Source: Alphaproteobacteria bacterium
GTDB lineage: Bacteria; Pseudomonadota; Alphaproteobacteria; JANSWW01
Length of the DNA stretch: 64,000 nucleotides
Assembly (NCBI GenBank): GCA_024743275.1
Contig: JANSWW010000003.1
Location: 248,001 to 312,000, forward strand
Reading direction: 5' to 3'
Below, one piece after another: positions 16,595-25,195 of this stretch (position 1 is the first letter of the stretch; each line of letters begins with the position of its first letter). The notes below the pieces were generated by a model. It worked only from the letters and a program-made list of their open reading frames with translations. It had not been told where the DNA came from and did no database searches. The position numbers were made by a program, and so were the translations under genes.

Positions 16595-17836
16595 CTAATA
16601 CGAGAAGGGGTAAAGCTTCCAGTAGGCCTTGATGAGCTGCCAGCGATGGGCGAGCCCGTCCGGTTCGAAGATCAGGAACAGGACGATGGCAAGGCCGATC
16701 GCCATCTCCTTAAGGAAGGCGAGCGCGGTGATCAGGGCCGTCGTGTCCGCCAGGCCCATGCTGCCGGCGACGCTGACCACGGTCTCCATGGCCTCCGGCA
16801 GCATGAGCATGAAGCCCGTGCCCATGAGCGAGCCGGCGATCGAGCCAAGGCCGCCGATGATAATCATGCCGAGGAATTGGATCGACAGCAGAATGTCGAA
16901 GCTCTCGACCGAGACATAGCCCAGATAGTGGCCGTAGAGGGCACCGCCGATCCCGGCATAGAAGCTGGAGATGCCGAAGGACAGGACCCGGTACTTGGTC
17001 AGGTTGATGCCCATGATCTCGGCCGAGAGATAATGGTCCCGCAGCGCGACCAGGGCGCGGCCATCCCGGCTGCGCATCAGGTTGGTCGCCAGCAGGTACA
17101 TCACCACGACCCAGAACAGGACCACATAGATGTAGCGGTCGGCACTGCCGAGATACCAGCCGAAAAGCGTGAAGCTCTCGGCGAGTGAGCCGGCCGAGCC
17201 GCCGGTGAACCATTCGGCGCGGTTGAAGAAGTCGAACAGGATGAATTGCGATGCCAGGGTCGCGATGGCGAGATAGAGCCCCTTGATCCGGGCGGCTGGG
17301 ATGCCGACGATCATGCCGACCAGCGTGGTCATCGCCCCGGCGAGCGGGATCGACAGGACCACGGGGATTCCGTGATTGTTGGACAGATAAGCCGAGGCGA
17401 AGGCGCCGAAGCCGAAGAAGGCCGCGTGGCCGAGCGAGATCTGTCCGGTGAACCCGACCAGGATGTTGAGGCCCAGGGCGGCGACCCCATAGCAGCCGAT
17501 CAAGATGAGCTGGTCGGTCCAATAGGGGGTCAGCCCGTCCGGTTGCATGGCGAAGAGCGCCGCGCCCGGGATCGCGATGGCCAGGACGTTGCCCATGGTC
17601 ACGCCGAAATAGATCTTCAGCACATAGAGGGCCGCGATCATCACCGCGGACGACGCGATCACCCCGAGGGCGACATTTCCGGCGCCGAGCAGCGCCGGCA
17701 GACCGAGCGGTAGCAGGGCCAGGATGACGATGCTGCCGACGACCCAAAAGGCGGAGCCGCGGGACGGAAAGACCCTCTGGTCGCCGCGATAGTTGGTCTC
17801 GAACTCGCCGCAGGGGCGGGCCATTGCCGTTGCCAT
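16595..17836 (-). CDS. livM: LIV-type ABC transporter permease LivM
   Basis: A 413-residue inner-membrane permease with about ten hydrophobic segments. The family block GFTGQISLGHAAFFGFGAFASAYL and the EAA-like GRALVALRDHYLSAEIMGINLTKYRVLSFGISSFYAGIGGALYGHYLGYVS are present. An N-terminal hydrophilic extension with two extra hydrophobic segments precedes the core. It is 43 bp downstream of livH. Confidence 0.92.
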   Translation of the reverse strand: MATAMARPCGEFETNYRGDQRVFPSRGSAFWVVGSIVILALLPLGLPALLGAGNVALGVIASSAVMIAALYVLKIYFGVTMGNVLAIAIPGAALFAMQPDGLTPYWTDQLILIGCYGVAALGLNILVGFTGQISLGHAAFFGFGAFASAYLSNNHGIPVVLSIPLAGAMTTLVGMIVGIPAARIKGLYLAIATLASQFILFDFFNRAEWFTGGSAGSLAESFTLFGWYLGSADRYIYVVLFWVVVMYLLATNLMRSRDGRALVALRDHYLSAEIMGINLTKYRVLSFGISSFYAGIGGALYGHYLGYVSVESFDILLSIQFLGMIIIGGLGSIAGSLMGTGFMLMLPEAMETVVSVAGSMGLADTTALITALAFLKEMAIGLAIVLFLIFEPDGLAHRWQLIKAYWKLYPFSY

Positions 17837-17879
17837 GATTGGGTTTCTCCCCGTTCTCTATTCTTCTTTCAACGGCTGG

Positions 17880-18854
17880 TCAGACACGCTCGATATCGCG
17901 CGTGCCGAACAGGCCATAGGGCTTGATCATCAGGATGATCACCAGGACGTAGAACGGCGCCACGGTGATCAGGTTGCCGAAATTGAGGATCTCGGAGTCG
18001 TAGAACTGCGCCATGCCCTCCAACAGGCCGATGATCAGACCGCCGATGATCGAGCCGACGATCGAGTCGAGCCCGCCGACGATCACCGCCGGGAATACCT
18101 TGATGCCGTAGAAGGACAGCTCGGAACTTACCCCGTTGACGATGCCGACGGTCACGCCGGCCAATGCCGAGACGACGGCGGCGATCGCCCAGGAGATCGC
18201 GAAGACCACCTTGATCGAAATCCCCAGCGACTGGGCGACCTGCTGGTCGAAGGCGGTGGCCCGCATCGCCAGCCCCATGCGCGAGAACTTGAAAAACCAG
18301 GCGAAGCCCAGCATCACGACGAGCGAGAGCACCAGCGAGAAGAGATAGGCCGTCTGCACCGGCATGATCCCGAACAGGTTGACGGTGCTGGTTTCGAAGA
18401 TCGGCGGGAAGGGCTGCACGAACACGCCGAACATCCACTTCATCAGCGCCTGGAAGAAGATCGACAGGCCGATCGTCACCATGATCACCGAGATGATCGG
18501 CTCGCCGATCATCGGCCGCAGCACGATCACCTGCAGGGCGATGCCGAACAGGGTCATGAAGACGAGCGTGAACAGGAAGCCCCAGAAGAAGGGCAGTTGC
18601 AGGTCGGTCAACAGGAACCAGCAGACCCAGGCGCCGACCAGCAGGAACTCGCCCTGGGCGAAGTTGACGATTTGGCTCGCCTTGTAGATCAGCACGAAGC
18701 ACATGGCGACGACGCCGTAGAGCGCGCCGATCACCAGCCCGTTAATGCTGAGCTGGGCCGCCAGCAGGGGGTTGAGGAAGAACATCCAGACCAGCGCGCC
18801 GAGCATGGCGACGCAGAGAATGGTGAAGGGGATGTCTCGGGCGGTGAAGCTCAT
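17880..18854 (-). CDS. livH: LIV-type ABC transporter permease LivH
   Basis: A 324-residue permease, partner of LivM. It shows NGLVIGALYGVVAMCFVLIYKASQIVNFAQGEFLLVGA near the N-terminus and RATAFDQQVAQSLGISIKVVFAISWAIAAVVSALAGV, both conserved in LivH. The IVGGLDSIVGSIIGGLIIGLLE segment precedes the last spans. It follows the acyl-CoA synthetase gene by 62 bp and precedes livM. Confidence 0.92.
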   Translation of the reverse strand: MSFTARDIPFTILCVAMLGALVWMFFLNPLLAAQLSINGLVIGALYGVVAMCFVLIYKASQIVNFAQGEFLLVGAWVCWFLLTDLQLPFFWGFLFTLVFMTLFGIALQVIVLRPMIGEPIISVIMVTIGLSIFFQALMKWMFGVFVQPFPPIFETSTVNLFGIMPVQTAYLFSLVLSLVVMLGFAWFFKFSRMGLAMRATAFDQQVAQSLGISIKVVFAISWAIAAVVSALAGVTVGIVNGVSSELSFYGIKVFPAVIVGGLDSIVGSIIGGLIIGLLEGMAQFYDSEILNFGNLITVAPFYVLVIILMIKPYGLFGTRDIERV

Positions 18855-18916
18855 CTGGCTTTGTCCTTGCCTATTTAGGGTCCTTGGTGCCGGGCCTTAT
18901 CCCAGCATTCCGGCCG

Positions 18917-20884
18917 TCAGTCGGCGGCGTCCTGGGTGACGCCGGCATGGGAGGTCGTCTCGCCCAGATCGACCACCTTCAGCACGGTCTTGATCCGCTG
19001 GCTGGTGCCGTCCTGGAAGGTGATGGTGGTGTCGATGTCGACGGTCTCCTTGCCGTCATAGACGGCGCCGATGATGTCGGCGTATTTGTCGGCCACCACG
19101 CCCCGGCGGACCTTGCGGGTTCGGGTCAGTTCGCCGTCATCCGCATCCAGTTCCTTGTAGAGCAACAGGAATTTCTGGATGCGTTCCTGCGGTCGCAGGG
19201 TCGCGTTGACCTTCTTCACCTCTTCGCGCAGCAGCTCGTAGATCTCCGGTTTGGCCGAGAGGTCGGTGTAGGTGGTGAAGGTCAGGCGGTTCTTCTCGGC
19301 CCATTTCGAAACGACCGAGTAGCGGATGCAGATCATCCCCGCGAGATAGGGGCGCTTGTCGCCGAGGATCACGGCCTCGGCCACATAGGGCGAGAATTTG
19401 AGCTTGTTCTCGATGTATTGCGGGCTGAACCGGTCGCCGCCGGAGGTCGTAGCGATATCCTTGACCCGGTCGATGACGATCAGATGCTTTCGGTCGTTGA
19501 AATAGCCGGCATCGCCCGTGTGCATCCAGCCGTCGCGCAGGTCCGCCTCGGTCGCTTCCTCGTTCTTGTAATAGCCCGAGAACATGTTCGGATGCCGGGT
19601 GACGATCTCGCCCAGGCCGTTGGCGTCCGGGTTCTCGATCTTGATCTCGGCGGCTTCGAAGGCGGTGCCGACCGTATCCACGTCGATCTCGTCGGCCTTG
19701 TGGATCGTGTAGGCGCCCATGGTCTCGGTCTGGCCGTATAGCTGGCGCAGCGGCACGCCCATGGCCTGGAAGAACTTGAAGGTCTCCGGCCCCATCGCCG
19801 CTCCGCCGGTGGCGGCCGAGCGCAGGTTGGAAAAGCCCAGCCGGTCGCGCAGCGAATCGAACAACAGCATGTCCGCGAGCTTGGAATGGGTTCCTTGCTC
19901 CACCGCCTCGATGCCCATCTTGCTGCCGACCTCGAAGGCCCAGCGCTTGAGCGGAGAGGCGTCCATGATCCGGCTGCGCACATCGGCGGCGATATGCTCC
20001 CAGACCCGGGGCGCGAGCAGCAGGAAGGTCGGGCCGATCTCGCGGAGATCGTGCATCGCGGTTTCCTGCTCTTCGGGGAAATTGACCTTCATCCGGCTGA
20101 CCAATGCCATGCCGAACACATAGATCTGCTCCATGATCCACGGCGCCGGCAGGACGGAGACATACTCGTCCGTCTCGTCCTTGGGGTCGGCCGCCAGATA
20201 GTGATGGACATGGCGGATGAACTTGCCGCTCTCGAACATCGCCAGTTTCGGGTTCGAGGTCGTCCCCGAGGTGGTGCAGAGGATCGAGATGTCGTCGCCG
20301 CTGGTCGCCTGGACCATCTCGTCGAACAGGCTCGGCTTGTCGTGTTTCAGCGCTTCGGCGTCTTGGGCCAGGTCGGCCGCGTCGAGCAGGCGTGGATCGT
20401 CGTATTTCCGCATGCCCCGCGGATCGGAATAGACGATCTTCTCGACGCTCGGGATCTGGTCCTCGAGGGCGAGCAGTTTGTCGACCTGCTCCTCGTCCTC
20501 GGCGAAGATGACCCGCATTTGGCCATAATTGATCAGATAGGCGACCTCCTGATCGAGGGCGTCCCGGTAGATCCCGAGGCTCATGCCGCCGATGGCGTGG
20601 ATCGCGATTTCAGCCGCCGCCCAATCGGGGCGATTGTCGCCGATGATGCCCACTACCTCGCCTTTCTCGACGCCGAGCGCCTTGAGGCCATAGGCGAAGT
20701 CCTTCACCCGATCGCGGTAGTCGCGCCAGGTCATCGGCTTCCAGATACCCAGATCCTTCTCCCGGATCGCGATCTCGTCCGGATGCTCCTTGGCATGGAG
20801 GCAGAGCAGTTTCGGCAGGGTGTCGTGGACCGCCGGATCGGGATAGTCGGTACGGATCTTGTCGATGGATTTCTGGGCCATCAC
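18917..20884 (-). CDS. AMP-dependent long-chain acyl-CoA synthetase
   Basis: A 655-residue adenylate-forming enzyme that activates a carboxylic acid as acyl-AMP and then acyl-CoA. The AMP-binding P-loop ILCTTSGTTSNPK (residues about 180-192) is slightly divergent from the usual SGTTGxPKG. The adenine motif LYGQTE, the TGDAGYF motif and the hinge DRVKDIATTSGGDRFSP are intact, and the C-terminal lysine region is LTRTRKVRRGVV. It belongs to the long-chain/bubblegum-like branch. Its ATGA start overlaps the livG stop by 4 nt, so it is translationally coupled to a transporter subunit. Confidence 0.9.
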   Translation of the reverse strand: MMAQKSIDKIRTDYPDPAVHDTLPKLLCLHAKEHPDEIAIREKDLGIWKPMTWRDYRDRVKDFAYGLKALGVEKGEVVGIIGDNRPDWAAAEIAIHAIGGMSLGIYRDALDQEVAYLINYGQMRVIFAEDEEQVDKLLALEDQIPSVEKIVYSDPRGMRKYDDPRLLDAADLAQDAEALKHDKPSLFDEMVQATSGDDISILCTTSGTTSNPKLAMFESGKFIRHVHHYLAADPKDETDEYVSVLPAPWIMEQIYVFGMALVSRMKVNFPEEQETAMHDLREIGPTFLLLAPRVWEHIAADVRSRIMDASPLKRWAFEVGSKMGIEAVEQGTHSKLADMLLFDSLRDRLGFSNLRSAATGGAAMGPETFKFFQAMGVPLRQLYGQTETMGAYTIHKADEIDVDTVGTAFEAAEIKIENPDANGLGEIVTRHPNMFSGYYKNEEATEADLRDGWMHTGDAGYFNDRKHLIVIDRVKDIATTSGGDRFSPQYIENKLKFSPYVAEAVILGDKRPYLAGMICIRYSVVSKWAEKNRLTFTTYTDLSAKPEIYELLREEVKKVNATLRPQERIQKFLLLYKELDADDGELTRTRKVRRGVVADKYADIIGAVYDGKETVDIDTTITFQDGTSQRIKTVLKVVDLGETTSHAGVTQDAAD

Positions 20885-21711
20885 GCGTCCTCCTTGAGGT
20901 CCCCGGTCTCCCGCTCCAGCGCCTCGATGAACTCGTCCTCTTCGCCGAGATAGGCCTTCTTGACATGGTCGTTCGCGCGAACGTCCTCGGGCAGGCCGAT
21001 GGCGATCTGCTTGCCGAAGTCAAGCACCATGACCCGGTGGGAGATGTCCATGACCACGCCCATGTCGTGCTCGATCATAACGACGGTCATGCCCCACTCC
21101 TCGTTCAGATCGACGATGAAGCGGGCCATGTCCTCCTTTTCTTCCAGGTTCATGCCGGCCATCGGCTCGTCGAGCAGAATGAGGTCCGGCTCGATCGCCA
21201 TGGCGCGGGCGAGTTCCACCCGCTTCCGGAGGCCATAGGACAGCGTGCCGGCCATCGCCTTACGGACATGCTGGATTTCCAGGAAGTCGATGATGTCCTC
21301 GACCTTGCGCCGGTGTTCGAGTTCTTCCTTCTGGGCGCCGCCGATCCAGTAGAGCGCGCCGGTGATGAAATTATTCTTCAGCAGGTGGTGGCGGCCGACC
21401 ATGATGTTGTCGAGCACCGACATGTGGCCGAACAGCGCCAGGTTCTGGAAGGTTCGTCCGATTCCGAGACTGGCACGGTCGTTCGGGCTGCGGCCGGTGA
21501 TATCCTGGCCCTTGAAGACCACCCGCCCTTCCGTCGGCTTGTAGCGTCCGGAAATGCAGTTGAGCATCGATGTCTTGCCGGCCCCGTTCGGGCCGATAAT
21601 GGAAAACAGTTCTCGAGGACGGACGTCGAATTGAACGTCGGTCAGCGCCTTGATCCCACCGAATCTCAAAGAGACGTGGTCGATCTCAAGGACGGGCGTC
21701 GTGTCTGCCAC
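20881..21711 (-). CDS. livG: LIV-type ABC transporter ATPase LivG
   Basis: The first gene of the block and the second NBD of the LIV-type importer. Walker A GPNGAGKTS, signature LSYGLRKRVELARAM and Walker B LILLDEPMAGMN are present; the GRTFQNLALF and MVVIEHDMGVVMDISHRVMVLDFG segments are LivG-like. GTG at 21711 is preferred because GGGAG lies 8 nt upstream and family similarity starts there; a GTG at 21741 in the same frame would add ten residues (MGETKLGVTR). It overlaps the acyl-CoA synthetase gene by 4 nt. Confidence 0.9.
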   Translation of the reverse strand: MADTTPVLEIDHVSLRFGGIKALTDVQFDVRPRELFSIIGPNGAGKTSMLNCISGRYKPTEGRVVFKGQDITGRSPNDRASLGIGRTFQNLALFGHMSVLDNIMVGRHHLLKNNFITGALYWIGGAQKEELEHRRKVEDIIDFLEIQHVRKAMAGTLSYGLRKRVELARAMAIEPDLILLDEPMAGMNLEEKEDMARFIVDLNEEWGMTVVMIEHDMGVVMDISHRVMVLDFGKQIAIGLPEDVRANDHVKKAYLGEEDEFIEALERETGDLKEDA

Positions 21712-22143
21712 GCGCGTCACTCCCAGCTTCGTTTCTCCCACGCTTCCGAACGCCCGGTCTTGTCGCCGCTATCTATCCGAAAGGCGGGCCTATCCTTGCC
21801 GTGACAATGCCCCCGGTCAAGATGCGGGAATATCAGCCATGTCGAATTTAGATGGTCAATTGAGGAATTTTCCAATTGACGGTCGGCCCGTTTCGACCTT
21901 GAGGCTAGTTTGGCGCATGAAGAACAATTTTAACCCGCGGCGGTCGGCGACAAAGTCGGCCGCTCCACCGGAGCCTGGGGCAAATACGGTGGCGTGGCCG
22001 GGCGGTCCGCGTGTATTTCTTTGTCAAGTCGGGGATGACGGGCCTCTTGCCATGTCCGCCCCGTCGTGCCGCGCAGGCGTGTCGTACCGAAGAGCCATGC
22101 TGTACAGAAACGGCATGTCCTATCGAAGCATTGGGGTGGCCGT
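21712..22143. promoter_or_regulatory. 432-bp divergent intergenic region with 8-bp inverted repeat
   Basis: No convincing gene lies between livG and the nucleoside hydrolase gene. The region contains a perfect inverted repeat GTCAATTG (21855-21862) / CAATTGAC (21873-21880) with a 10-bp spacer, in a locally AT-rich patch about 145-170 bp upstream of livG. It is a candidate operator for the liv-ligase operon. The rest holds no structure I can interpret. Open frames in this stretch have poor coding character. Confidence 0.4.
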
Positions 22144-23034
22144 GTGCTGATCATTGATACCGATGGCGGGGTCGACGACATTCTTTGTCTCGCCATCGCC
22201 GTTAAGCTCGGGCTCGCCGAGGATCTCGCGGTCACCACCTGTTTCGGCAATGTCAACGTCGACCGGGCGACCAGCAACGTGACGCTGCTGGCCCGCACGA
22301 TGGGGGTCGACATCCCGGTCTACAAGGGGGCCGCCTCCTCGCTCGACGGGGCCATCGTCGACGCCGAGGCGGTGCACGGCCATGACGGGCTCGGCGGCGC
22401 GTCCGAGGGGTTTTTCGACCCCCATGCCCGCCCGCTCTCGGCCCTCGTGCCCGTCGCCTTGGCGCGGGAAGACCGTAGCATCGACATCGTCGCCGTCGGG
22501 CCGGCCACCAACATCCCCGGCATGATCGAGCGGTTCGGGGCGAAGATCCGCTCCGTCACGCTGATGACCGGTGTCGTCTACGATTTCGGTAGCCTCAATC
22601 ATTTCAGCACCTTCAACGCCTATGGCGATCCCCTGGCCCTCGGCAAGGTGGTCGACCAGCGGGAGATCCCGGTCACACTCGTCCCGCTGGACCTGTGCCG
22701 CAAGGTGATGCTGCCGAAGAGCAGGCTTCCCGCCTTCGACCGGTTCGGGGCCGTGGGCGATATCCTGAAGCGCTCCCATGCCTTCTATATGGACGTCTAT
22801 CGGGACCTCGAAGGCATCGAGGGCTGTTATCCCCACGACAGCCTGACGCTGCTGTGTCACCTCCATCCGGATCGGTTCCACCTTGTGCCGTTCGCCGTGC
22901 GGGTCGGTCGCGAGGGCGAGGAGCGGGGACATCTGATCGTCGGGAAAGACGCCACGCCCACGGTCCAGATCGCGATGGGGACCCGATACCGATGGGCCCA
23001 CGATTTCTTCCGCTTCGACTGGGTCGAGGCTTAG
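22144..23034 (+). CDS. Nucleoside hydrolase (IU-nucleoside hydrolase family)
   Basis: A 296-residue enzyme that would hydrolyse the N-glycosidic bond of nucleosides to base and ribose. The calcium-binding aspartate cluster appears at the N-terminus as LIIDTDGGVDD (family DTDPGxDD), with VAVGPATNI, a NAYGDPLA stretch equivalent to the NxxxDPEA block, and the catalytic-region HDSLTLLCHL near the end. The start is GTG at 22144, preceded by GGGGTGG; the frame is open upstream but non-conserved. It converges with the next MFS gene, sharing TTAG. Confidence 0.88.
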   Translation: MLIIDTDGGVDDILCLAIAVKLGLAEDLAVTTCFGNVNVDRATSNVTLLARTMGVDIPVYKGAASSLDGAIVDAEAVHGHDGLGGASEGFFDPHARPLSALVPVALAREDRSIDIVAVGPATNIPGMIERFGAKIRSVTLMTGVVYDFGSLNHFSTFNAYGDPLALGKVVDQREIPVTLVPLDLCRKVMLPKSRLPAFDRFGAVGDILKRSHAFYMDVYRDLEGIEGCYPHDSLTLLCHLHPDRFHLVPFAVRVGREGEERGHLIVGKDATPTVQIAMGTRYRWAHDFFRFDWVEA

Positions 23035-24479
23035 GTGCGCAGTCCCGGCGCCCGGCGGGCCGGTCGGGCGATGAACACCATCATGGCCATCAGTCCCAGG
23101 GCTCCGAAGGGCACGCAGGCGAGAAAGATCGAGCGCGCGACCGTCACCGCGTCGGCTTCCGTCGCCATGGAATGAATGCCCGCCGCGTTGGCCACAATAC
23201 CGATGTAAGCCGCGCCGATGGCATAGCCGAGCCGCTGCACGGTCGGCAGGGCGCCGGAAATCCGATGCACCTCATCGGGATCGGCCAGCTTCGTCATGCG
23301 CCGCAGGATAAAGGTCCAAGCGAGCCCGAAACCGCCGCCTTCCAGGGCCGCACAGACGGCGATCAACCAGATCGGGCCGTTGGGAATCGCGTAGAGGAAG
23401 CCGACGATGCTCACCGCCACCACGGTCATCCCGAGGGCGATCATCAACCGGTCGAAACGGGCCGGCAGGCCGCTGAAGAAGAACGCCGTCACGCTCCAGC
23501 CGATGGTGGCGGCGGCGACGATATACCCCGTGGTTAGCGCGGAAACGCCATGGATCGCGGTCACGAGCAGCGGGCCGAAGGCGAGGATGGCGATGGTGGC
23601 GATCGCCATGGTCAGGATCATGAGGAGGGCGGCCCCGGTCGGGTGGCGCAGGTCCATCGGCCGCATGGGCAGCAGCCGCGTATCGCCGGCGCGTGCGTCG
23701 AGCTGCAGGAAGGCCAGGAGGCAGCCAATTCCGCCGAGAATCAGCAAGGATGTCCGGACAAGCTCGATCTCGACCCCGGCATAGGCGATCATCATGACGC
23801 CGAGGCACAGCACCGCGAGGCGGCGCAGGGGGAAGGCGGCCGGTCGTTCCGCGCCGGTTTTTCCCTTCGGCTCCGGGCGCAGGAGGATCCACGCCCCCAG
23901 CGCGAAGGCCTTGGCGCCGAAAAAGGCGAACCCCCAGCGCCAGGTCGCGAACTCGACGAAGAAGCCGCCGATCAACGGGCCGAGAAAGGCGGAGACCCCC
24001 CACAGGGTCGAGATCAACGCCATCGCCCGGGCGATATATCGGTTCGGAAACAGGACGCCGATCGCAACGAAACCGAGGGCCACCAACCCGCCGCCGCCGA
24101 CACCCTGCATGAGGCGCCCGGCCAGAACGACCGGGAAACTGGGGGCGGCCGCGCTCACCAGGCAACCGATGCCGAACACGACCGCGGCCACCGCCATCGG
24201 CAACCTCAGGCCATGGCGCATGGCGAGCAGAGCGCTTGATGCCCCGGCCACGATCGAACCGATCTCGTAAAGCGTCACCGACCAGCCGACGAGTGACGCC
24301 CCACCGATTTCGGCGACCATCGACGGCAGCATCGTCGCGACGATCAGGCTGTCCGCGGCGTGCAGCCAGACCGCGACGCACAGCAGGATCAGGGAGGCGA
24401 CAGGGTTCGCTGCCAAGAACTCCCGCCAGGAGACGAAACTCTCTTCACTGCTACCGCTCTTTTCAACGCCATCGACCAT
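23031..24479 (-). CDS. MFS efflux transporter, probable SoxR target
   Basis: A 482-residue major facilitator with about 14 hydrophobic segments, like the DHA2/EmrB drug-efflux branch. Motif C is visible (LWGVSAFLGPLIGGFFVEFATWRWGFAFF), as is GRLMQGVGGGGLVALGFVAIG. The divergent neighbour is soxR, and the shared spacer carries a SoxR box placed in the 19-bp spacer of a promoter pointing at this gene. This suggests induction by redox-active compounds and export of such compounds. Confidence 0.87.
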   Translation of the reverse strand: MVDGVEKSGSSEESFVSWREFLAANPVASLILLCVAVWLHAADSLIVATMLPSMVAEIGGASLVGWSVTLYEIGSIVAGASSALLAMRHGLRLPMAVAAVVFGIGCLVSAAAPSFPVVLAGRLMQGVGGGGLVALGFVAIGVLFPNRYIARAMALISTLWGVSAFLGPLIGGFFVEFATWRWGFAFFGAKAFALGAWILLRPEPKGKTGAERPAAFPLRRLAVLCLGVMMIAYAGVEIELVRTSLLILGGIGCLLAFLQLDARAGDTRLLPMRPMDLRHPTGAALLMILTMAIATIAILAFGPLLVTAIHGVSALTTGYIVAAATIGWSVTAFFFSGLPARFDRLMIALGMTVVAVSIVGFLYAIPNGPIWLIAVCAALEGGGFGLAWTFILRRMTKLADPDEVHRISGALPTVQRLGYAIGAAYIGIVANAAGIHSMATEADAVTVARSIFLACVPFGALGLMAMMVFIARPARRAPGLRT

Positions 24480-24531
24480 TGGAGCCTCCTCTCGCCCGCT
24501 TTCGAACCGCCCTTGACAGCGTTCGGGCTAC

Positions 24532-24553
24532 GACCTCAACTAAGGTTGAGGTC
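24532..24553. promoter_or_regulatory. SoxR box in the MFS/soxR divergent promoter
   Basis: CCTCAACTAAGGTTGAGG (24534-24551), flanked by GA and TC, makes 9-bp perfect arms with a 4-bp centre and matches the known SoxR operator (CCTCAAGTTAACTTGAGG in enterics). On the minus strand TTGACC (24555-24550) and TAGCCC (24530-24525) are 19 bp apart with the dyad between them. That is the over-long spacer characteristic of MerR-family activated promoters, and it points at the MFS gene. A TTGACA at 24513-24518 on the + strand may serve soxR. Confidence 0.85.
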
Positions 24554-24567
24554 AAGGAGAAAACGTC

Positions 24568-24999
24568 ATGGCGAACCGCTATCTCACGGTGGGAGAGGTT
24601 GCGCGGCGGGCGGGGGTCCCCATCTCGACGCTGCATTTTTACGAGCGCAAAGGGCTGATCGCGTCGGAACGCAATGCGGCCAACCATCGGATCTACCGAC
24701 GCCAGATCCTCCGCCGCGTGGCCGTGATCAAGGTCGCGCAGAGTGTCGGCATCCCGCTTGCCGAGATCGCCGAGGCTTTGGGCGCCCCCCCGCCCGGCAA
24801 AGCTCTCGACCAGGAGGAATGGGCACGGGTCTCGGCGGTTTGGCACGACGACCTGACCGAGCGGATCGAACTTCTGACCGCGCTTCGCGACAAGATGGCA
24901 AAATGCATTGGTTGCGGCTGTCTCAGCGTCAAGAACTGCCCGCTGTTCAACGAGGACGACCATCTCGCCGCTGACGGCCCCGGGGCAAGACTGCTGTAG
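24568..24999 (+). CDS. soxR: Redox-sensing MerR-family activator SoxR
   Basis: A 143-residue regulator. The MerR winged-helix domain is at residues 5-75 (LTVGEVARRAGVPISTLHFYERKGL). A dimerisation helix follows. The [2Fe-2S] cluster motif CX2CXCX5C uses C113, C116, C118 and C124 (KCIGCGCLSVKNC). Oxidation of the cluster activates target transcription. The ATG at 24568 follows AAGGAGAAAACGTC, a strong ribosome binding site. It is divergent from the MFS gene with a SoxR box between; no soxS is present, as is normal outside enterics. Confidence 0.95.
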   Translation: MANRYLTVGEVARRAGVPISTLHFYERKGLIASERNAANHRIYRRQILRRVAVIKVAQSVGIPLAEIAEALGAPPPGKALDQEEWARVSAVWHDDLTERIELLTALRDKMAKCIGCGCLSVKNCPLFNEDDHLAADGPGARLL

Positions 25000-25038
25000 C
25001 CGGCGATGTCGCCATGCACCGGCGACAAAACAGCCTTG

Positions 25039-25075
25039 TCGGATAATTGGTATGGAAAAAATACCAATTATCCGA
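25039..25075. promoter_or_regulatory. Perfect 15-bp inverted repeat between soxR and acnA
   Basis: Arms TCGGATAATTGGTAT (25039-25053) and ATACCAATTATCCGA (25061-25075) are perfectly complementary with a 7-nt GGAAAAA spacer. The arms are AT-rich, 40 bp downstream of soxR and 121 bp upstream of the acnA start codon. No U-tract follows on the + strand, so an operator for acnA is at least as likely as a terminator for soxR. The regulator is not identifiable from sequence alone. Confidence 0.55.
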
Positions 25076-25195
25076 TATGAAGGCGGCGAATACGGAATTC
25101 ACTAAATCGCGCGCGACTTGCGCGCCGCTCCCGCACTGGGGCCGCGACGAGTTCGTCGCACTGCCGCCTTTCGGATGGAACAAGGGGAAAGATCG

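Noticed and set aside
25118..25195. A 26-residue N-terminal extension of aconitase
   Set aside because: A ribosome binding site (AAGGGGAAA) precedes the ATG at 25196 and the extension is arginine/alanine-rich without family similarity.
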